DNA of 64,000 nt, from NCBI GenBank assembly GCA_020081605.1, contig JAHREC010000045.1, positions 3,162,001 through 3,226,000 of the forward strand, read 5' to 3'. Under the pieces are notes generated by a model that was given only the letters and a program-made list of their open reading frames with translations, was not told the DNA's origin and ran no database searches. The position numbers were made by a program, and so were the translations under genes. Shown one piece after another: positions 48,462-60,187 of the stretch; position 1 is the first letter of the stretch; the number at the start of each line of letters is the position of its first letter. Source of the stretch: Albifimbria verrucaria (lineage: Eukaryota > Ascomycota > Sordariomycetes > Hypocreales > Stachybotryaceae).

Positions 48462-49418
48462 TCAATAGACGACTGGCCAGTCCGACTCCCAACAGATGAG
48501 GTTTATGCCTTGACGGGCTACCCCATTCTCTGCATAGTAGTGGTAAACCAGCACGTCGGCATCCCTGTCGGTAAAGACAGCTTGGTGACCAGGTCCGTGG
48601 ATGGAGCCGTGGCTGGCCAGGATTTGGGTGCCGCCGCCAGACAGCAGAGACTTACCGTTCTTGTCGACGTATGGGCCCGTTATGCTGGTAGACCGGCCGA
48701 CTATGATGCGGTAGGTGCTAGCCACACCGCTGCAGCGCTTATCGAAAGAATCCCATAGATAGTAGTAATTGCCACGGCGAGTGATGTATGGAGCCTCGAT
48801 GGCACCGCCGGCGTCAGGGCGGCTGGCAATGAAGATCAAGTTCGAATCAGATTGTTTACCGGGATTCGGGCCCAGCACAATTCGTTTGATGTTTGACCAA
48901 AACGAGCCGAAGCTTAAATACTATTTTCCTTATGCACCGACAGTTAGGTTAAGGTCAATAACATTCCAGTTGCTCGAGGTAGTCAACTCGATCACCAGGC
49001 CCTGGTAGGCCTACGAGCCCGATATACCAGTACTGCTAGTGGCCAGGAAGATGGCAGACTTGGATAATCCAAAGTTCAAGGCGGAGTAGGGCAGGGAGTA
49101 GCGCCCGTAGCGGTAGGGGATGTCCGGGGCCCAGAGGTTGTTGCTGCCGCCAGTGTATGCCATGGTCCACGGTATGCTGTTCGGGAGAATAGCGCCAGCG
49201 TTATGCTATGCAGTGCGGTTGCTGGAGGTCTTGAGCTGCATGTTCGCCCCGGTATATACAGCTATATATATACCGCTCGGTGTCTTGACCACCTTTGGGT
49301 CATGGATGCCGGTGTCGCCCGTTACCATGCCCGGGTTGACGTATTGCCTCTTGATAACCGCCCCCATTGCGGTAGCAGCAAGCAAGCCATTGGCCAGTGG
49401 CGTCTTGATGGACAACAT
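48462..49418 (-). pseudogene. GH43 arabinan endo-1,5-alpha-L-arabinosidase, with stop codons
   Basis: A GH43 five-blade propeller, in life a secreted arabinanase cutting alpha-1,5-arabinan. The ATG at 49418 leads to a signal peptide (MLSIKTPLANGLLAATAMGA). The catalytic-base Asp lies in DTGIHDPKVVKTPSG, followed by NNLWAPDIPYRYGRY, SAIFLATSSTGISGS, YLSFGSFW, AIEAPYITRRGNYYYLWDSF (catalytic-acid Glu), VGRSTSITGPYVDKNGKSLL and a normal C-terminus at WPVVY. In the middle (48880-49030) three in-frame stops occur. Two replace Trp (TGG to TAG: GS-stop-AYQG and GK-stop-YLSF), a G-to-A change consistent with RIP; one is TAA. Unlike the homopolymer slips elsewhere, these are substitutions, so the gene is probably dead. 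Confidence 0.8.
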
Positions 49419-49639
49419 TTTCAAGGATATCTTCGTGTCTGTCTGGTTTTTTCAATGGTAATGGCGCTACCTACTCCTTCTACACAGGAAACTGTAATGC
49501 ATTTATACTCTCTACATGTTTTCCATCCCTTTGTATAACATGCTTTCCATGACACGATTTCCAACAAGCTCATTGTTTCTGAAGTGACAGTAAGATAAAT
49601 ATTCCGTATCGTTTCCCAAGCGCACGCCGGAGAATTCGA

Positions 49640-51046
49640 ATAGTTGGCGCGAAAATCCTCGCAAGTGTCGGGATTGGCGCCATTCAGGCAACATTGCCCA
49701 TCTACATCACTGAGTGGGCACCGGTCAACATTCGTGGTGCTATGATCGTCAGCTACGGTCTTTGGAACACGATTGGCAAGTTCTTAGCAAACCTCTTACT
49801 TATGCTGGTTCAACAAACAAACCCTGTGAATTGTAAAGTACCCATCTACACCCAATGGGGTTCCTTGGTTTGATGTTACCAATCTTCTTGTGGCTTCCCA
49901 AAACAGCTTGAAAGCTCACTTCTACTGAGGGATTCCACGAGATACTAACTTCATGTTCTAGCATATCATGCCGATCGTGGCCAAGATGAGCGAGGCAAAG
50001 CGACTCTGGGACAAGTCAATGGCAAAGTCGAAGGCTACGACGTTGACATAGAATATGAGATCATCAAGAACATCATCATGGGGGAACGAAACAGGCAAAA
50101 GGAAGAGGTTGGCGCATCGTCCACCTCATTCACGGAGATTCTCAAGTCGTATGTCGAATGCTTTCGTGGCATGAATTTCAGACGCACACTCGGTGCCGCT
50201 CTCCCGTGCTGCACACAACAACTGTCTGGGCTGTCATTTCTCAATGTTTATGGCAGTCTGTTCTTCAAGCAGAGTGGCTTCAGCAACTCCTTCCTCATCA
50301 CCACGATACTCTGTAAGTGCATTGTGATCTATGACCTGTATTTTGAGTCAACTGACTTCTTAATCAGGTTGCATCCAACCCTTTGCTGCGTTTTGTCTAG
50401 TTTGGGCTCCGATAAAATCGGTCGCCGTCGGCTCGTCCTTATTTCGGTGGCGTTTTGCATGGGAACACTATTGATTGTCGGTATCCTTGGTCTCGTGCCC
50501 TCGTCGCCTGAGCTAAAGAATTTCCTCATCTTTGTGGCTTGCGTATCGTCGTACTTTAACAGCATTGGTGGGGAGCATATCCTAGCGATATCGTATCATA
50601 CTGAGTAGCTAACGTCCCACAGTCGGTAGCTTAGGAGGCGCCCTTCTCCGGCGAGGTCGGTGCTCAGCGCCTTCGAGCCAGAACAGCAGGTGTCGCACAA
50701 GGAATGTCCGTAACCTTTGGTCTCATCTTCAATACCACTGTACCCCTCATGTGTAAGGCCTCCCTTTCACAGTGCTTCCTTAAGCCTGCTTGGTTGACGA
50801 GTCACAACAGTGGACGTGAATGGTGCAAACTGGGGCTATAAGACAGCATGGTTTTTCTGCGGTACAGGACTTTTCGCTTGTATTGCGCATTGGCTTTATC
50901 TGCCCGAGTGTGCTCAACGTAATGCTGCAGAGATCGACGAGATGTATGAGAAGGGTGTGCCACCTCGAAAGATGGCCAAATACATAACCGAGGCACAGTC
51001 TCAAAACGCTCGCACGCTATTGACCATGGAAAGACCTGTCAAGTGA
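49640..51046 (+). pseudogene. MFS sugar transporter, 5'-truncated and frameshifted
   Basis: A hexose/maltose-type major-facilitator permease. The readable part begins in TM3 (VGIGAIQATLPIYITEWAPV, then NIRGAMIVSYGLWNTIGKFL) and continues TQWGFLGLMLPIFLWLPKTA after restoring one G in GGGG near 49860. It then runs through a cytosolic loop (YDVDIEYEIIKNIIMGERNR), RTLGAALPCCTQQLSGLSFL, the DKIGRRRLVL signature, LRARTAGVAQGMSVTFGLIF, and the C-terminal NWGYKTAWFFCGTGLF with PECAQRNAAEIDEMYEKG, stopping at 51046. Introns are visible near 50313-50370 and 50750-50810. TM1-2 with the start are not found upstream. The frame changes several times. Truncation suggests a relic. If functional it would import sugars such as those released by the adjacent arabinanase. 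Confidence 0.75.
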
Positions 51047-51669
51047 TTAAGCGCTACAGCCAAATTGAAGCACACATGCTTTATGTCCCACACAAGGCAG
51101 GCGAAGTGGTGGCGTAGACAGATAACCTCCAAAGTAGGGTCGACATTGCTCGGCTTACAAGAGCCAGTAATGAATGACGTTTTGGCGCGTAAGTTCGTGT
51201 TAAGTCACTGGCTTTCCGTCCACTGATTACTTGGCTCACATAAATGTAACTCAAGTCCAAGACATCAATTGTGTAACATTTATTAAAGCACTCGGGCCAA
51301 ATCTAAGATAGAATACGTCAATGGCAGTAATATGGGTGAGACTTATTACATAGAATAGGCGGAGGTATGTTTGGAGAGCAAAACTAGCTATTATACTATT
51401 TACTAATTTCGACGTAACCTGAGCCAAGTGTCTTAGACAACTCCAGGAGCAATATCACACTTTTTCGTAAGTAGCACAGCTCACTCATTTGGATCAACTA
51501 ATCTAAATTTCTCTTCACATCTCTCAAGTATATAAGGACCAAAGTTTCTACCATCTACAGATCAAACTTAAACCAGGTCATTCATACTTCAAAGCATTAC
51601 AACCTTCATCGCTAGCTACAGTCGACTACGTCCATTATTAAATCCCCAATTGTTGAAGCCTTTATCAAA
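51047..51669. other. Intergenic with promoter for the gene at 51670
   Basis: No gene in 51047-51500. The last 150 bases hold the TATA box listed separately and a leader before the ATG at 51670. Confidence 0.5.
51527..51538 (+). promoter_or_regulatory. TATA box of the small Cys-rich gene
   Basis: AGTATATAAGG at 51528-51538, about 135 bases before the ATG at 51670, matches the TATAWAAG core element. The leader between them is C/A-rich. Confidence 0.6.
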
Positions 51670-51940
51670 ATGCACTTCTTCAGCCTCATCTCAACTGCTT
51701 TGAGCCTCTTAGCTGCTACGTCAACCGTCTTAGCCGATACTTGCGACGTGGGCATTAATACTGATGGCAGTTGCTCTCGACGCGGTCCTCAAGGAGTTGA
51801 GGTTACCAATTGGGCTTGCAGCATAGTGGATAAAAGGGTTTATACACTTGTAACCCTATTCTAAATCAGTGGCGCCGGCAAAGGGATTGTCCGAAGGGTC
51901 GACGTGCATTTGCAAAGGCGATACAGCTACTTGTAGTTAA
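51670..51940 (+). CDS. Small secreted six-cysteine protein
   Basis: The ATG at 51670 opens a signal peptide (LISTALSLLAATSTVLADTC). The mature part has NTDGSCSRRGPQGVEVTNWA then CSIVDKR. An intron follows (GTTTAT...TAAATCAG, about 51838-51887). The second exon reads APAKGLSEGSTCICKGDTA then TCS and stops at 51940. Phase agreement requires one more G in the GGG run at 51836-51838. The result is about 75 residues with six Cys after the signal peptide, an effector-like or antifungal-peptide-like size. No family is recognised; a TATA box lies about 135 bases upstream. Function is unknown. Confidence 0.6.
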
Positions 51941-52768
51941 AGAGTGTTAGTCAAGCGATGAAAGCCCGCACCCATTCAAGAACCGACGAAAGATGTCCGG
52001 AATCGAAGGAAATAGCTCTTCCGCAGGCTAATACCGACCCGTGTGGCCATCCTTTCAAGGCTTTGAGCAGCCACTTAGATGTGGAGAATTGAGATGGAGG
52101 ACATCGAAGGAATTCCTAGACCTAGTTAACAGTTAAACTTCAATAGAGCTGTATTCGGTTCTGCACCATGAATAATGCCCCTAGCGTCGCGGCTGAACAC
52201 ATCAATGCAACCACTTGAACTGCTCCTCATCAAGCCCTACCAGTCTTGAATTCTCGGAAACGAGAGCCGCATTCTAGGGTGCTTGACGAGTTGCTATTAG
52301 TAAGAGCCCTCAATCTCGAGGAGTTTATTTGACACAACCGGTAAGATTAATTTAAATTAGTACTATAATGAAATTGTTGAGATTCTCTTAATTTCTTTCT
52401 TTGAATGTTCAAGCTCTCTTATGGAGATTAAACCGCTACTTGGGCCTATAGGTAAAGATAAGGGAAAAGAATCTAGGTTTTATTTTTTATATTATATTTT
52501 TAAAAATTAAATTCTTTTAGATTATTATATAGAAAGTACTATTTAAAATTTAATAAGATTCTATATTTTTAAAATACTTTTATTAATAAACTATATTATT
52601 AAATTAATTATAAATATTAAATATTATTATTTATAAGTCTTTATATATATTCTTCTAAGTATATTATACAAGATCTCTATTTTAATCTAAAAGTTAGTAT
52701 TATATAGAGTTAAATCAAGAAGAATTCTCTAATTATAAAACTTTATAATATATTCTTAACCAATTTCT
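51941..52768. other. Intergenic ending in an AT-rich island
   Basis: Bases 51941-52320 have ordinary composition and no gene. Bases about 52340-52768 are almost pure A/T, a RIP-like island abutting the 3' end of the HET gene. Confidence 0.55.
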
Positions 52769-54937
52769 CTAAAGAAGTATAACTTTCTCTTGATTATCTT
52801 TTAGTGCTAGGGTCGCTATCTTGCCATCTATGTAGCGACAGAAGTTTGCAGGACCGATCAAATGATACTTATGCTGCTCATTAGCTTCGGCGGCGAGTGG
52901 TGATAAAGGCCTTGCTAAAAATACAATCGAACAGCTTCCAAAGCAAAGCAAATGGTCTCCAACTTTCGCCAGATTTGGAATGAAGCCAAAGAAGCCATTT
53001 TCCGTCATGCAAAGCCTTTTCCCAGTCGTTGCCCGTTGCGCGAGGTGGAGAAAGCTACGATGTTCTTGGGGATATTGGTTCTGCGCGGAGACTAGCTTCC
53101 CTTCTTTTAGTGTATCAAGATTCTCGAAAACCATCCGGATGACATTCATGAATGATTTAAAGCCTCTTTGCAAGTGGGCCCGGGCGGCGGCATCGGACTG
53201 AGGCAAATCGGTCCCGACAAGTGCGTGAAACATGGTTTGGAAAGCATCATTGGGCGATTTGCTGCCATCCAGCCACTGGAAAAGCTTCTGGCATGAGCCA
53301 TTGAACCCCTCAACAAAGTCTGACATTGTCTGAGAGTCTGCGAATGGTATACCCATTTCACGAATTTCGTCGACGATCGCACCTGTCGTTACTAGTGTCC
53401 TGTCAATCACCGCCATTGCCGCTGATGTCGATGCCTGTTCCACAACCTTGATCTCATGGGACGCCTCGATGTTTGTCCAGTCCTTTTCACATTCTATTAG
53501 CATACGGGGTCTGTTTCAAGGAAAAGGCCCTCATGCACAAACCGGTACCCAAGATGGCAAGCCAGATTTAGTAACCCGAAGACCAGCTTGGCAAAGAAGC
53601 TCCACGCCATGGCCTTCCTCCACAAACAGCTTCGCAAATCGAATATATGTTTCCAAGTACGTTTCGTCAGACGAATACTTTACATGTTGCTCGAACTTGT
53701 CACCATCACTTACAAGCCCGAGGAGACCGTAGATCTTGTCTCTCGGGTCAGTCGCTTGGAATGTGGGCGCGACTCTAGGGAGCACGTCTATTAGTCTTTC
53801 GTTACCATCTCCATATTGGGCGAGGATGCGCTGCGTGCTCATGCGATTGAATGCGTGCATACCGCGGACAGCCCTCACGCTTAAAGAATCAGGATCGCCG
53901 GGATGCCGATGGCCGACGTAGTGTGCGTTCATAGCTCCGCTATACCTTTTGATGTATTCGACGGCTACCATAATGAAATTTGCTTCACAGGTGACATCGC
54001 CAAGGCAAAATTCGAGTCTTTTAGCCAGGGCAAACTCCTGGAGGATCCAGATACGTCCAAAGTAAGGAGATGCAAAGAAACGTCTCCAAGAAGCCCAGAG
54101 GGGTCATTGGCAAGAGGAAGGTCAAAATCTTCGAGAAAAATGTTTCGCACGTCAGGATGTCGATCTTCCTGGTCGGCAATCTGTAATCTGGCGAAATCTT
54201 CTAATCCCGTTTTTGATTCTTCACCAGTCTCCAGGATGCGAACCTTGAGATCCGCGACGGACAAGAGGCTCTCGGTGTTTCTGGGTTCTTTCTTCGCTGC
54301 CTTCTGTCCATTGGCTGCATCTTCGCGACTTTGTCTAGCTTCCTCGCAGCGATCGCCCGCATCCACTATCTTAGGAATCAACTCTTGGAGGCTCTCTTGG
54401 TCTTGCTCCGAGACCGTCACAAATGCAAGAACGCTGTCTGCCTGCTGATAGATTCGTTGCATAAGATGTACTTGAGACTCTTTCTCGGCGTGGTCTTGCT
54501 GGTTGATACAGAGCGCATCAATCCATAGTCGACGACCTTCTTTGGGCAATCGCAAGGTCCGAAGAGCTTCAAATAAGTTTCTGGTCACTGGTACTTGATT
54601 CCTTCCATTGAGGAAAATGTATTCGGGATCTTCTGTACTGCCCCAAACGTATGATAGGGCGGTATATCGTTGGAAAGGGTGTCGGGGAATATCTAGCATG
54701 CGTCCATCGCTGGCCTTTAAATAATACACATCCATTGGCAGGCTAAAAGTCAATTCTTCGCCAGTTGACGTCTTGGTTGTTTCGAACGTGTGGCTTTCTA
54801 AGGGCTGGGGCGCCGTTGAATTGGGCAGGCCATGGTCGCGATCCAAATTCACCAACTTGAGCCAACAGAAAACTTCGTCGTCAGATTCTCCTGGAGCGAG
54901 TAGAAGAACACGAATAAATGTTGCACCCGGCAGGGAT
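52769..54937 (-). CDS. HET-domain (heterokaryon incompatibility) protein, one frameshift
   Basis: A fungal HET protein, of the class that triggers cell death after fusion of incompatible hyphae. HET blocks are clear: YTALSYVWGSTEDP, VTRNLFEALRTLRLP and RRLWIDALCINQQDHAEKES, then LMQRIYQQADSVLAFV. After one base is restored in the GGGG run 54100-54103, WASWRRFFASPYFGRIWILQ and EFALAKRLEFCLGD follow, then DPRDKIYGLLGLVSDGD. A 60-nt intron (53542-53483, GTTTGT...AAAAG) joins LPSWVP to DWTNIEA. The C-terminal domain (ENGFFGFIPNLAKVGDHLLC) ends at 52769. Coding begins by 54937 (SLPGATFIRVLLLAPGESDD), preceded by a likely acceptor TTTATAG, so a short first exon lies upstream. There is no NACHT or repeat domain. 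The length, about 700 residues, is normal. Confidence 0.85.
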
Positions 54938-55129
54938 CTATAAAAGACGTGGCTAGGTTAGACATGATGGGATATAACTTCTTGTGCCACATTATGAATC
55001 ATGTTGGGAGGAAGAGAGGGGTTTATCTGATAAAACTATTGCAGTGGTCCCTATGTCAACGAATCAAAAGCATTTGACAGGCATTACCTAAAAGGCGTCT
55101 AGTAAACAGGGCGGGCCGGATGCCGGGCT
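54938..55129. other. Short junction between HET and sterol glucosyltransferase
   Basis: About 190 bases that should hold the HET first exon and promoter (minus strand) and the missing N-terminal third of the glucosyltransferase (plus strand). It is far too short for the latter, so a rearrangement breakpoint probably lies here. Confidence 0.4.
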
Positions 55130-58074
55130 TTCGCACTTTGCTCAGCGGAGATGTCGGTCAACGAAAAAAGACGTTTCTGAGTACATTCAAGGCTGCTGGC
55201 GGTCTTGCTATGAAACTAGTGATGGGATGAACCAGTCTGGTGTTGAAGATGACCGGTCCGAGCCGGCAGCGAGGCCCTTTGTTGCCGACTGCATCATTGC
55301 TAACCCACCGAGCTTTGCTCATATCCACTACGCAGAAAAGCTACGCATTCCGCTCCATATCATGTTCACCATGCCGTATTCTCCCACTCGGGCCTTTTCT
55401 CATCCCTTAGCCAACATTCAGTCCTCCAGTGCTGACCCTCAACTCACCAATTACATAAGTTACGCCATGATTAAACTCCTCGCATAGCAGGGCATTGGTG
55501 ACATTATCAACCGCTTTCGCAAAAATATCTCGGCTTGGGTCCCGTGAGTCTGATCTGGGCTCCGGGATGCTCCAGCGCCTTAAAATTCCTCACAAATACT
55601 GCTGGTCTCCGTCTTTGATACCCGAACCGAAGAACTTGGATTCTCACTTATCTATTTCAGGGTTCTATTTTCTCAACCTCGCCTCTGATTACACCCCCGG
55701 CCCTGATCTCCGTGCATTTCTCGATGCAGGACCGCCCCAGTGTACATAGGATTCGGGAGTATAGTTTTGGACAATCCCAATGCGATGAAAGAATTGATTT
55801 TCGAGGCTACTGGGAAGACTGGTCGACGTGTACTCCTCTCTAAAGGATGGGGAGGTATATGTGCAGACGAGCTCCACGTCCCCGATGATGTCTTCATGCT
55901 AGGCAATGTGCCGCATGATTGGCTTTTCAAGCACGTTTCGTGCGTCGTCCACCATGGTGGAGCAGGAACCACAGCAGTAGGTATTTCCGCAGGCCGACCG
56001 ACCTTGGTTATTCCGTTCTTTGGGGACCAGCCTTTTGGGGAGCCATGGTCGCGCGAGCAGGCGCCGGGCCGAATCCCACCCTCACAAGCAACTTACGGCC
56101 GACAATTTGGCCGATACCATCGAGTTCTGTCTGAAGCCTGAGACCCAGGAGCGCGCCAAAGAGCTTTCAAGTAAGATGAAATCGGAGAGGGGCAGTAACA
56201 TGGGTGCTCAAGCCTTCCATCAACACCTTGAGGCTGACCGGCTCCGTTGCGCTCTCGCACCATCTCGTCCAGCTGTGTGGCGTATCAAGCGCACCAGGGT
56301 CAGGTTGAGCGCTTTCGCTGCTTGTACGTTGACGAATGAAAATCTTCTAGACTTTCATGATTTGAAGCTGTTCAGATCCCAAGAGTATAGCACCGATGAG
56401 GGGCCATGGGATCCAATATCTGGAGGTTTCACGGCAATCTTTAGGGCATTGGGTAGCATGGCAATGGGAGTAGCTGATTTTCTTCGGAGACTCTCAAAGT
56501 TTTACCCATTTCATCAGGGTCCACTCGGCAGCTACCCCCGTGCCCGTACAGAGGTTTACAAGTCAAGGCGAGACTTCGAATGCGGGCGCACAAACTCCGC
56601 CACTTTCATCAAAGCAAAGCCTACACACACAAGGACCTACTGTTTCTATTCAGGAGTCAACGAGTGTCTCGGTTCAATCACCTGTTTCTAGCAAGAACTA
56701 CGACATGTTGCGTCAAAAGGCGTCCATACAAGCAAAGGCTTTGGGCGTATCTTGAGGGCGGCCGTGCAGTCCCCTGTGGAAATCTCAGTTGGGATTACCA
56801 AGGGCTTTCACAATGCCCCCAAGCTTTGGGGTGATGAGACTGTACGTCCCCAAGAACAAGTCAGGGATCTGAAGTCAGGCTTCAAGACAATTGGGAAAGA
56901 ATTCGGCCTTGGCTGGTACGACGGCGTTACTGAGCTTTTCACCCAGCCTTGGAAGGGCGCTCAACAAAACGGTGCGAACGGATTCCTCAAAGGTTTCGGA
57001 GGGTTCGTAGCTAAACCAGGAGCAGCTCTCTTTAGCATTCCTGCTTACTTCATGAAAGGAGTGCATAAAGAAGTGCAGAAATTATTCGACAATAACGTAC
57101 AGGATTATATCGTCGCGCCAAGGGTGGCTCAAGGATACGACGAGTGGGTCCAGAGCTCTGATACAGAAAAGCAAGACGTAATAGCTCGGTGGAAGCTGAT
57201 ACATAAATACGTGAATACAAAGACCAGCCCTGACGAGATGATGCAAGATGTCCTAGATGCACAGGAAAGAAATAACATCAGGGAAGAGGGCCCCTCGAAG
57301 GCGCGGGCGTCCCACAAGTTCTTCTCGATCCACCAACAGTACGCATACTCTTTCCCACGAATGTGAGAATTCCGATATGGTCATGGACGGTACAAAACGG
57401 TCTGTATAACATCCAGGCCTTGTCATTAATAGATTGTCAAGCGTGGCTGAACACAGCGCCGCGGCTCGTATGTCTTCTTTGCAGAAGTCGCCCGAAGTCA
57501 CTTCTGATGACATTGGTTTAGAGCAGCCAACCCAGCCAAACTTCTCTGCTTCAGCGTCAAGGATAAGAAGCCGCAGAGCATCGAGTTTACCAACAGAGTT
57601 TGCTCCAAGGCATGACATCCAGCGAAGTTGAGGCTTCGCAAAACGAAAGCAAAGCACTGGATAATGAAAGACAATTGAAGCAAGCCATGGAGCCGAGTCT
57701 GGCAGAACATCAACAGAGATATAGCGATGGGAATGGCAGTCCAATGTGAGTGACGATGACAAGAAAGACGAGGAGTTCGAACGCGCAAGTTACATACTTG
57801 GATGGATGACAAAACCGAGTCCGTTGCTGGCAGGTCGACCGATATCTAACGCACCCATTTGTGTGACCAGGGACATCTGGCGGGCTCTACACAACTCGAG
57901 TTCCACGCCCAAGACTATAGAGAGAAGACAGTACAAGAGAAGACGGAAGAGAAAATCGTGCTGGAGTACGTGAGGAAACAAAGCCTCCTGGAGGTAGACC
58001 ATTGGAACAAGGGTAAGCGCCGTACCATCGAGGATGAGGACGAAGACTTGCAGAGGACATTGAAGTTGAGGTAA
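55130..58074 (+). pseudogene. Sterol 3-beta-glucosyltransferase-like protein, 5'-truncated, frameshifted
   Basis: A UDP-glucose:sterol glucosyltransferase-type protein. Visible parts in order: [82 protein letters not shown], and the UDP-sugar motif CVVHHGGAGTTAVGISAGRP then GDQPFWGAMVARAGAGPNP. A long C-terminal extension follows with ITKGFHNAPKLWGDETVRPQ and GFGGFVAKPGAALFSIPAYF (lipid-transfer-protein-like) and terminal UIM-like helices (KIVLEYVRKQSLLEVDHWN, EDEDLQRTL). Slips of -1 occur at CCCC 55735-55738, TTTT near 56033 and CCC near 56078. The N-terminal GT28 domain, including GTRGDVQP-type residues, is absent because the neighbouring HET gene begins 190 bases upstream. It is therefore a truncated relic even if the slips are artefacts. 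Confidence 0.82.
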
Positions 58075-58680
58075 TGCCCCGCCACATTTTGTCGGCGAGC
58101 TCGCGCCACGGTGGCTAGAGCTATATTTTTTATAACTCAATATAGTAGAGAACCTGAAAAGATGGTAAATAATATTTATATTTGAGTGAGAAGGTTTTAA
58201 AAGAATTATAATATAAAAAATAAATAATTATTAAACTATTTTTAATTTATATTCTTTAAAGTAACTTTTTAATTTATAATAATTATATAAAATTTAATTT
58301 TAAATTAACAATAAGTTTTAATATATATAAATATAATTTTGAAATTTATTTATTTACTTTCTATTTTAATATAAAATTACTTTAATTATTATATTTATAT
58401 TAAGTAATAGATATTAATATTTGTAAAATATTTTATTATTCTCAGAAGATAGTTATATACTAAGGCTTTAGTTATATTAGCGATTATTATCGCATAGGCT
58501 GGGAGAAATAGTTTATCCAGCTTGTCCGTTACATGCAGCTGCAAGCCCAACTCCGTTATGCCTGCTCCGCCAACCCGTTTCCACAGCCACAGCAGAAGTT
58601 CAACCCTTTTTTCCTATCAACGCGGAAAATTCTGACCCTAACCATCCAGATCTCTAGTCTCAATCAAGACTGAAAGTGGC
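58075..58680. other. AT-rich island
   Basis: Bases about 58120-58480 are nearly pure A/T with sharp edges, like the islands at 45070-45400 and 52340-52768. Bases 58500-58680 regain normal composition and precede the transcription-factor ATG. Confidence 0.6.
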
Positions 58681-59975
58681 ATGGATAACAATTCTGTCCC
58701 GCGCCTTAAAACCAAGTCACGCACTGGGTGCATCAGGTGCAAGAAACGCCGTGTTAAAGTCAGTCATATCCGCCTTTGTTTTTTTTTTTTTTTTTTTTTT
58801 TTTTGAAACCAGCTTAATCTCAGAAGTGTGATGAGCACGCACCTTGCTCGGCATGTGTTCGCCATCGATAGCTCTTCGAATCCTGCTGCGCAAGGAGACG
58901 CAGGTTCATCTTCAGCTTACCAAGTGAGTGTACTCCAATAAATCAATTGAGCGAGACTAATCAAGCTCGAGCCCGTGAATTGGCCTATTGGCACAGCCGA
59001 TGCACCAACGGCCTCAAAAACTGCGGTATCCGAGCCCTTGCGGGTATCCTTCCCGACCTTTGGTGATCAGGACTGCTTCGTTTCTATCTCTGAGCTCATG
59101 GTTCATTGGACAACAAAAGGCTTCACCTCCTTAAGCCCCGGAGGATCCTGTTTCTATGCAGTTTGGCTTACCGCAGATCGGTTTTGCCTATCCATTCTTG
59201 CTCCGCGGCATTCTCGCCTTCTCCGCCTACCATCTTGCCTATCTTAACCCAAGCCAATATTCTAGCTTTCGTCACCGGGCATCGCATCACCAGTATTTGG
59301 CTCTTCGTGGACTCAGAGATGCGCTACAGCAGGTTACAGTTGACAACTGCCATGCCTTGTTCTTGACAGCAGTCTTCCTCGTAGTTTAATCATCTTGCCA
59401 GCTTCCCTAGCTGCGACTGCAAGCAGACACACGACTTCTGTTCGTCGATGCAAAGCATCTTGGAGGTTTTCTCGATCTGCTCGGGCGCAAACACGATTCT
59501 CACAATGTTCAGCGACACTATTTTTCGCGGACCCACGGGCTTCATGTTTAAACGTGGTAGTAATCAAGAAGCAGCTGACAGCCCGCTCCCATTTCTCACA
59601 ATGCAGCTAGCTTATCTGAAGACGATCGCTCAGTCTACCTGCGATGAGCCAGTAGTGGTTGCAACCATCGATGCCTGGCTCGCCAGCTTGTCGGACATAC
59701 TTGGCCACGATCATCCTCCATCATCTCGCGAGCTTTCACTACTAATTGCATGGCCCATGGTAACCCCAGGACCATTCCTAGATTTGATTGCAAAGCGCCA
59801 CCCTCCTGCACTCTCGGTTCTTGCTCATTACTGCGTACTTATCCGCAGGGCTGAATCGAAGATTTGGTGTCTTGAGGGATGGGGTAGTTCATTGATGGAG
59901 GAGATAAGCTCTGAATTGCGAGATTCCCCATGGGAAAGCACCTTGAGGTGGCCGACGGACAGAACGAATAATTAA
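58681..59975 (+). CDS. Zn2Cys6 transcription factor, frameshifted
   Basis: A fungal-specific regulator. The ATG at 58681 leads to the zinc-cluster half TGCIRCKKRRVK. An intron at 58759-58826 (GTCAGT...AGAAG) follows, then CDEHAPCSACVRHR, matching C-x2-C-x6-C-x5-C-x2-C. The sixth Cys falls in a disturbed stretch near 58870. A second intron starts GTGAGTG near 58924. The downstream Fungal_trans_2-type region reads LEPVNWPIGTADAP, GLPQIGFAYPFLLRGILAF, SAYHLAYLNPSQYSSFRHRA, YLALRGLRDALQQV, then CSGANTILTMFSDTIFRGPT, and ends RRAESKIWCLEGWGSSLMEE to 59975. This is the usual C-terminal signature. Frame changes near 59145, 59390 and 59445 are of one base. The regulon is unknown; the reductase and RTA1 genes to the right are candidates. 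Confidence 0.8.
58779..58804. repeat. Poly(T) tract of 26 in an intron
   Basis: An uninterrupted run of 26 T inside the first intron of the Zn2Cys6 gene. If the assembly undercalls homopolymers, the real tract may be longer. Confidence 0.95.
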
Positions 59976-60187
59976 GTACTGAAAGGTATCGACTCTATAA
60001 TTAGACAAGTACTAAGAGAATCCATATTCAGAAATTTTCCAAGTCTGCCTTTTGCGACTAAACCCTCGTAACAAATATAGATAGCTCGTGTTCTTAAAGC
60101 ACTTATGACCTCGTTATCTTGTCACTGTGATGAGTTCATCCTGCACATTACGATCGCTTTCAGGCACATGTCTGAATCAATTTCTTA

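Noticed and set aside
53903..54448. A 181-codon plus-strand frame with Ser/Arg-rich product
   Set aside because: Antisense to the HET gene; no motif, no start context, and the HET motifs on the other strand are unambiguous.
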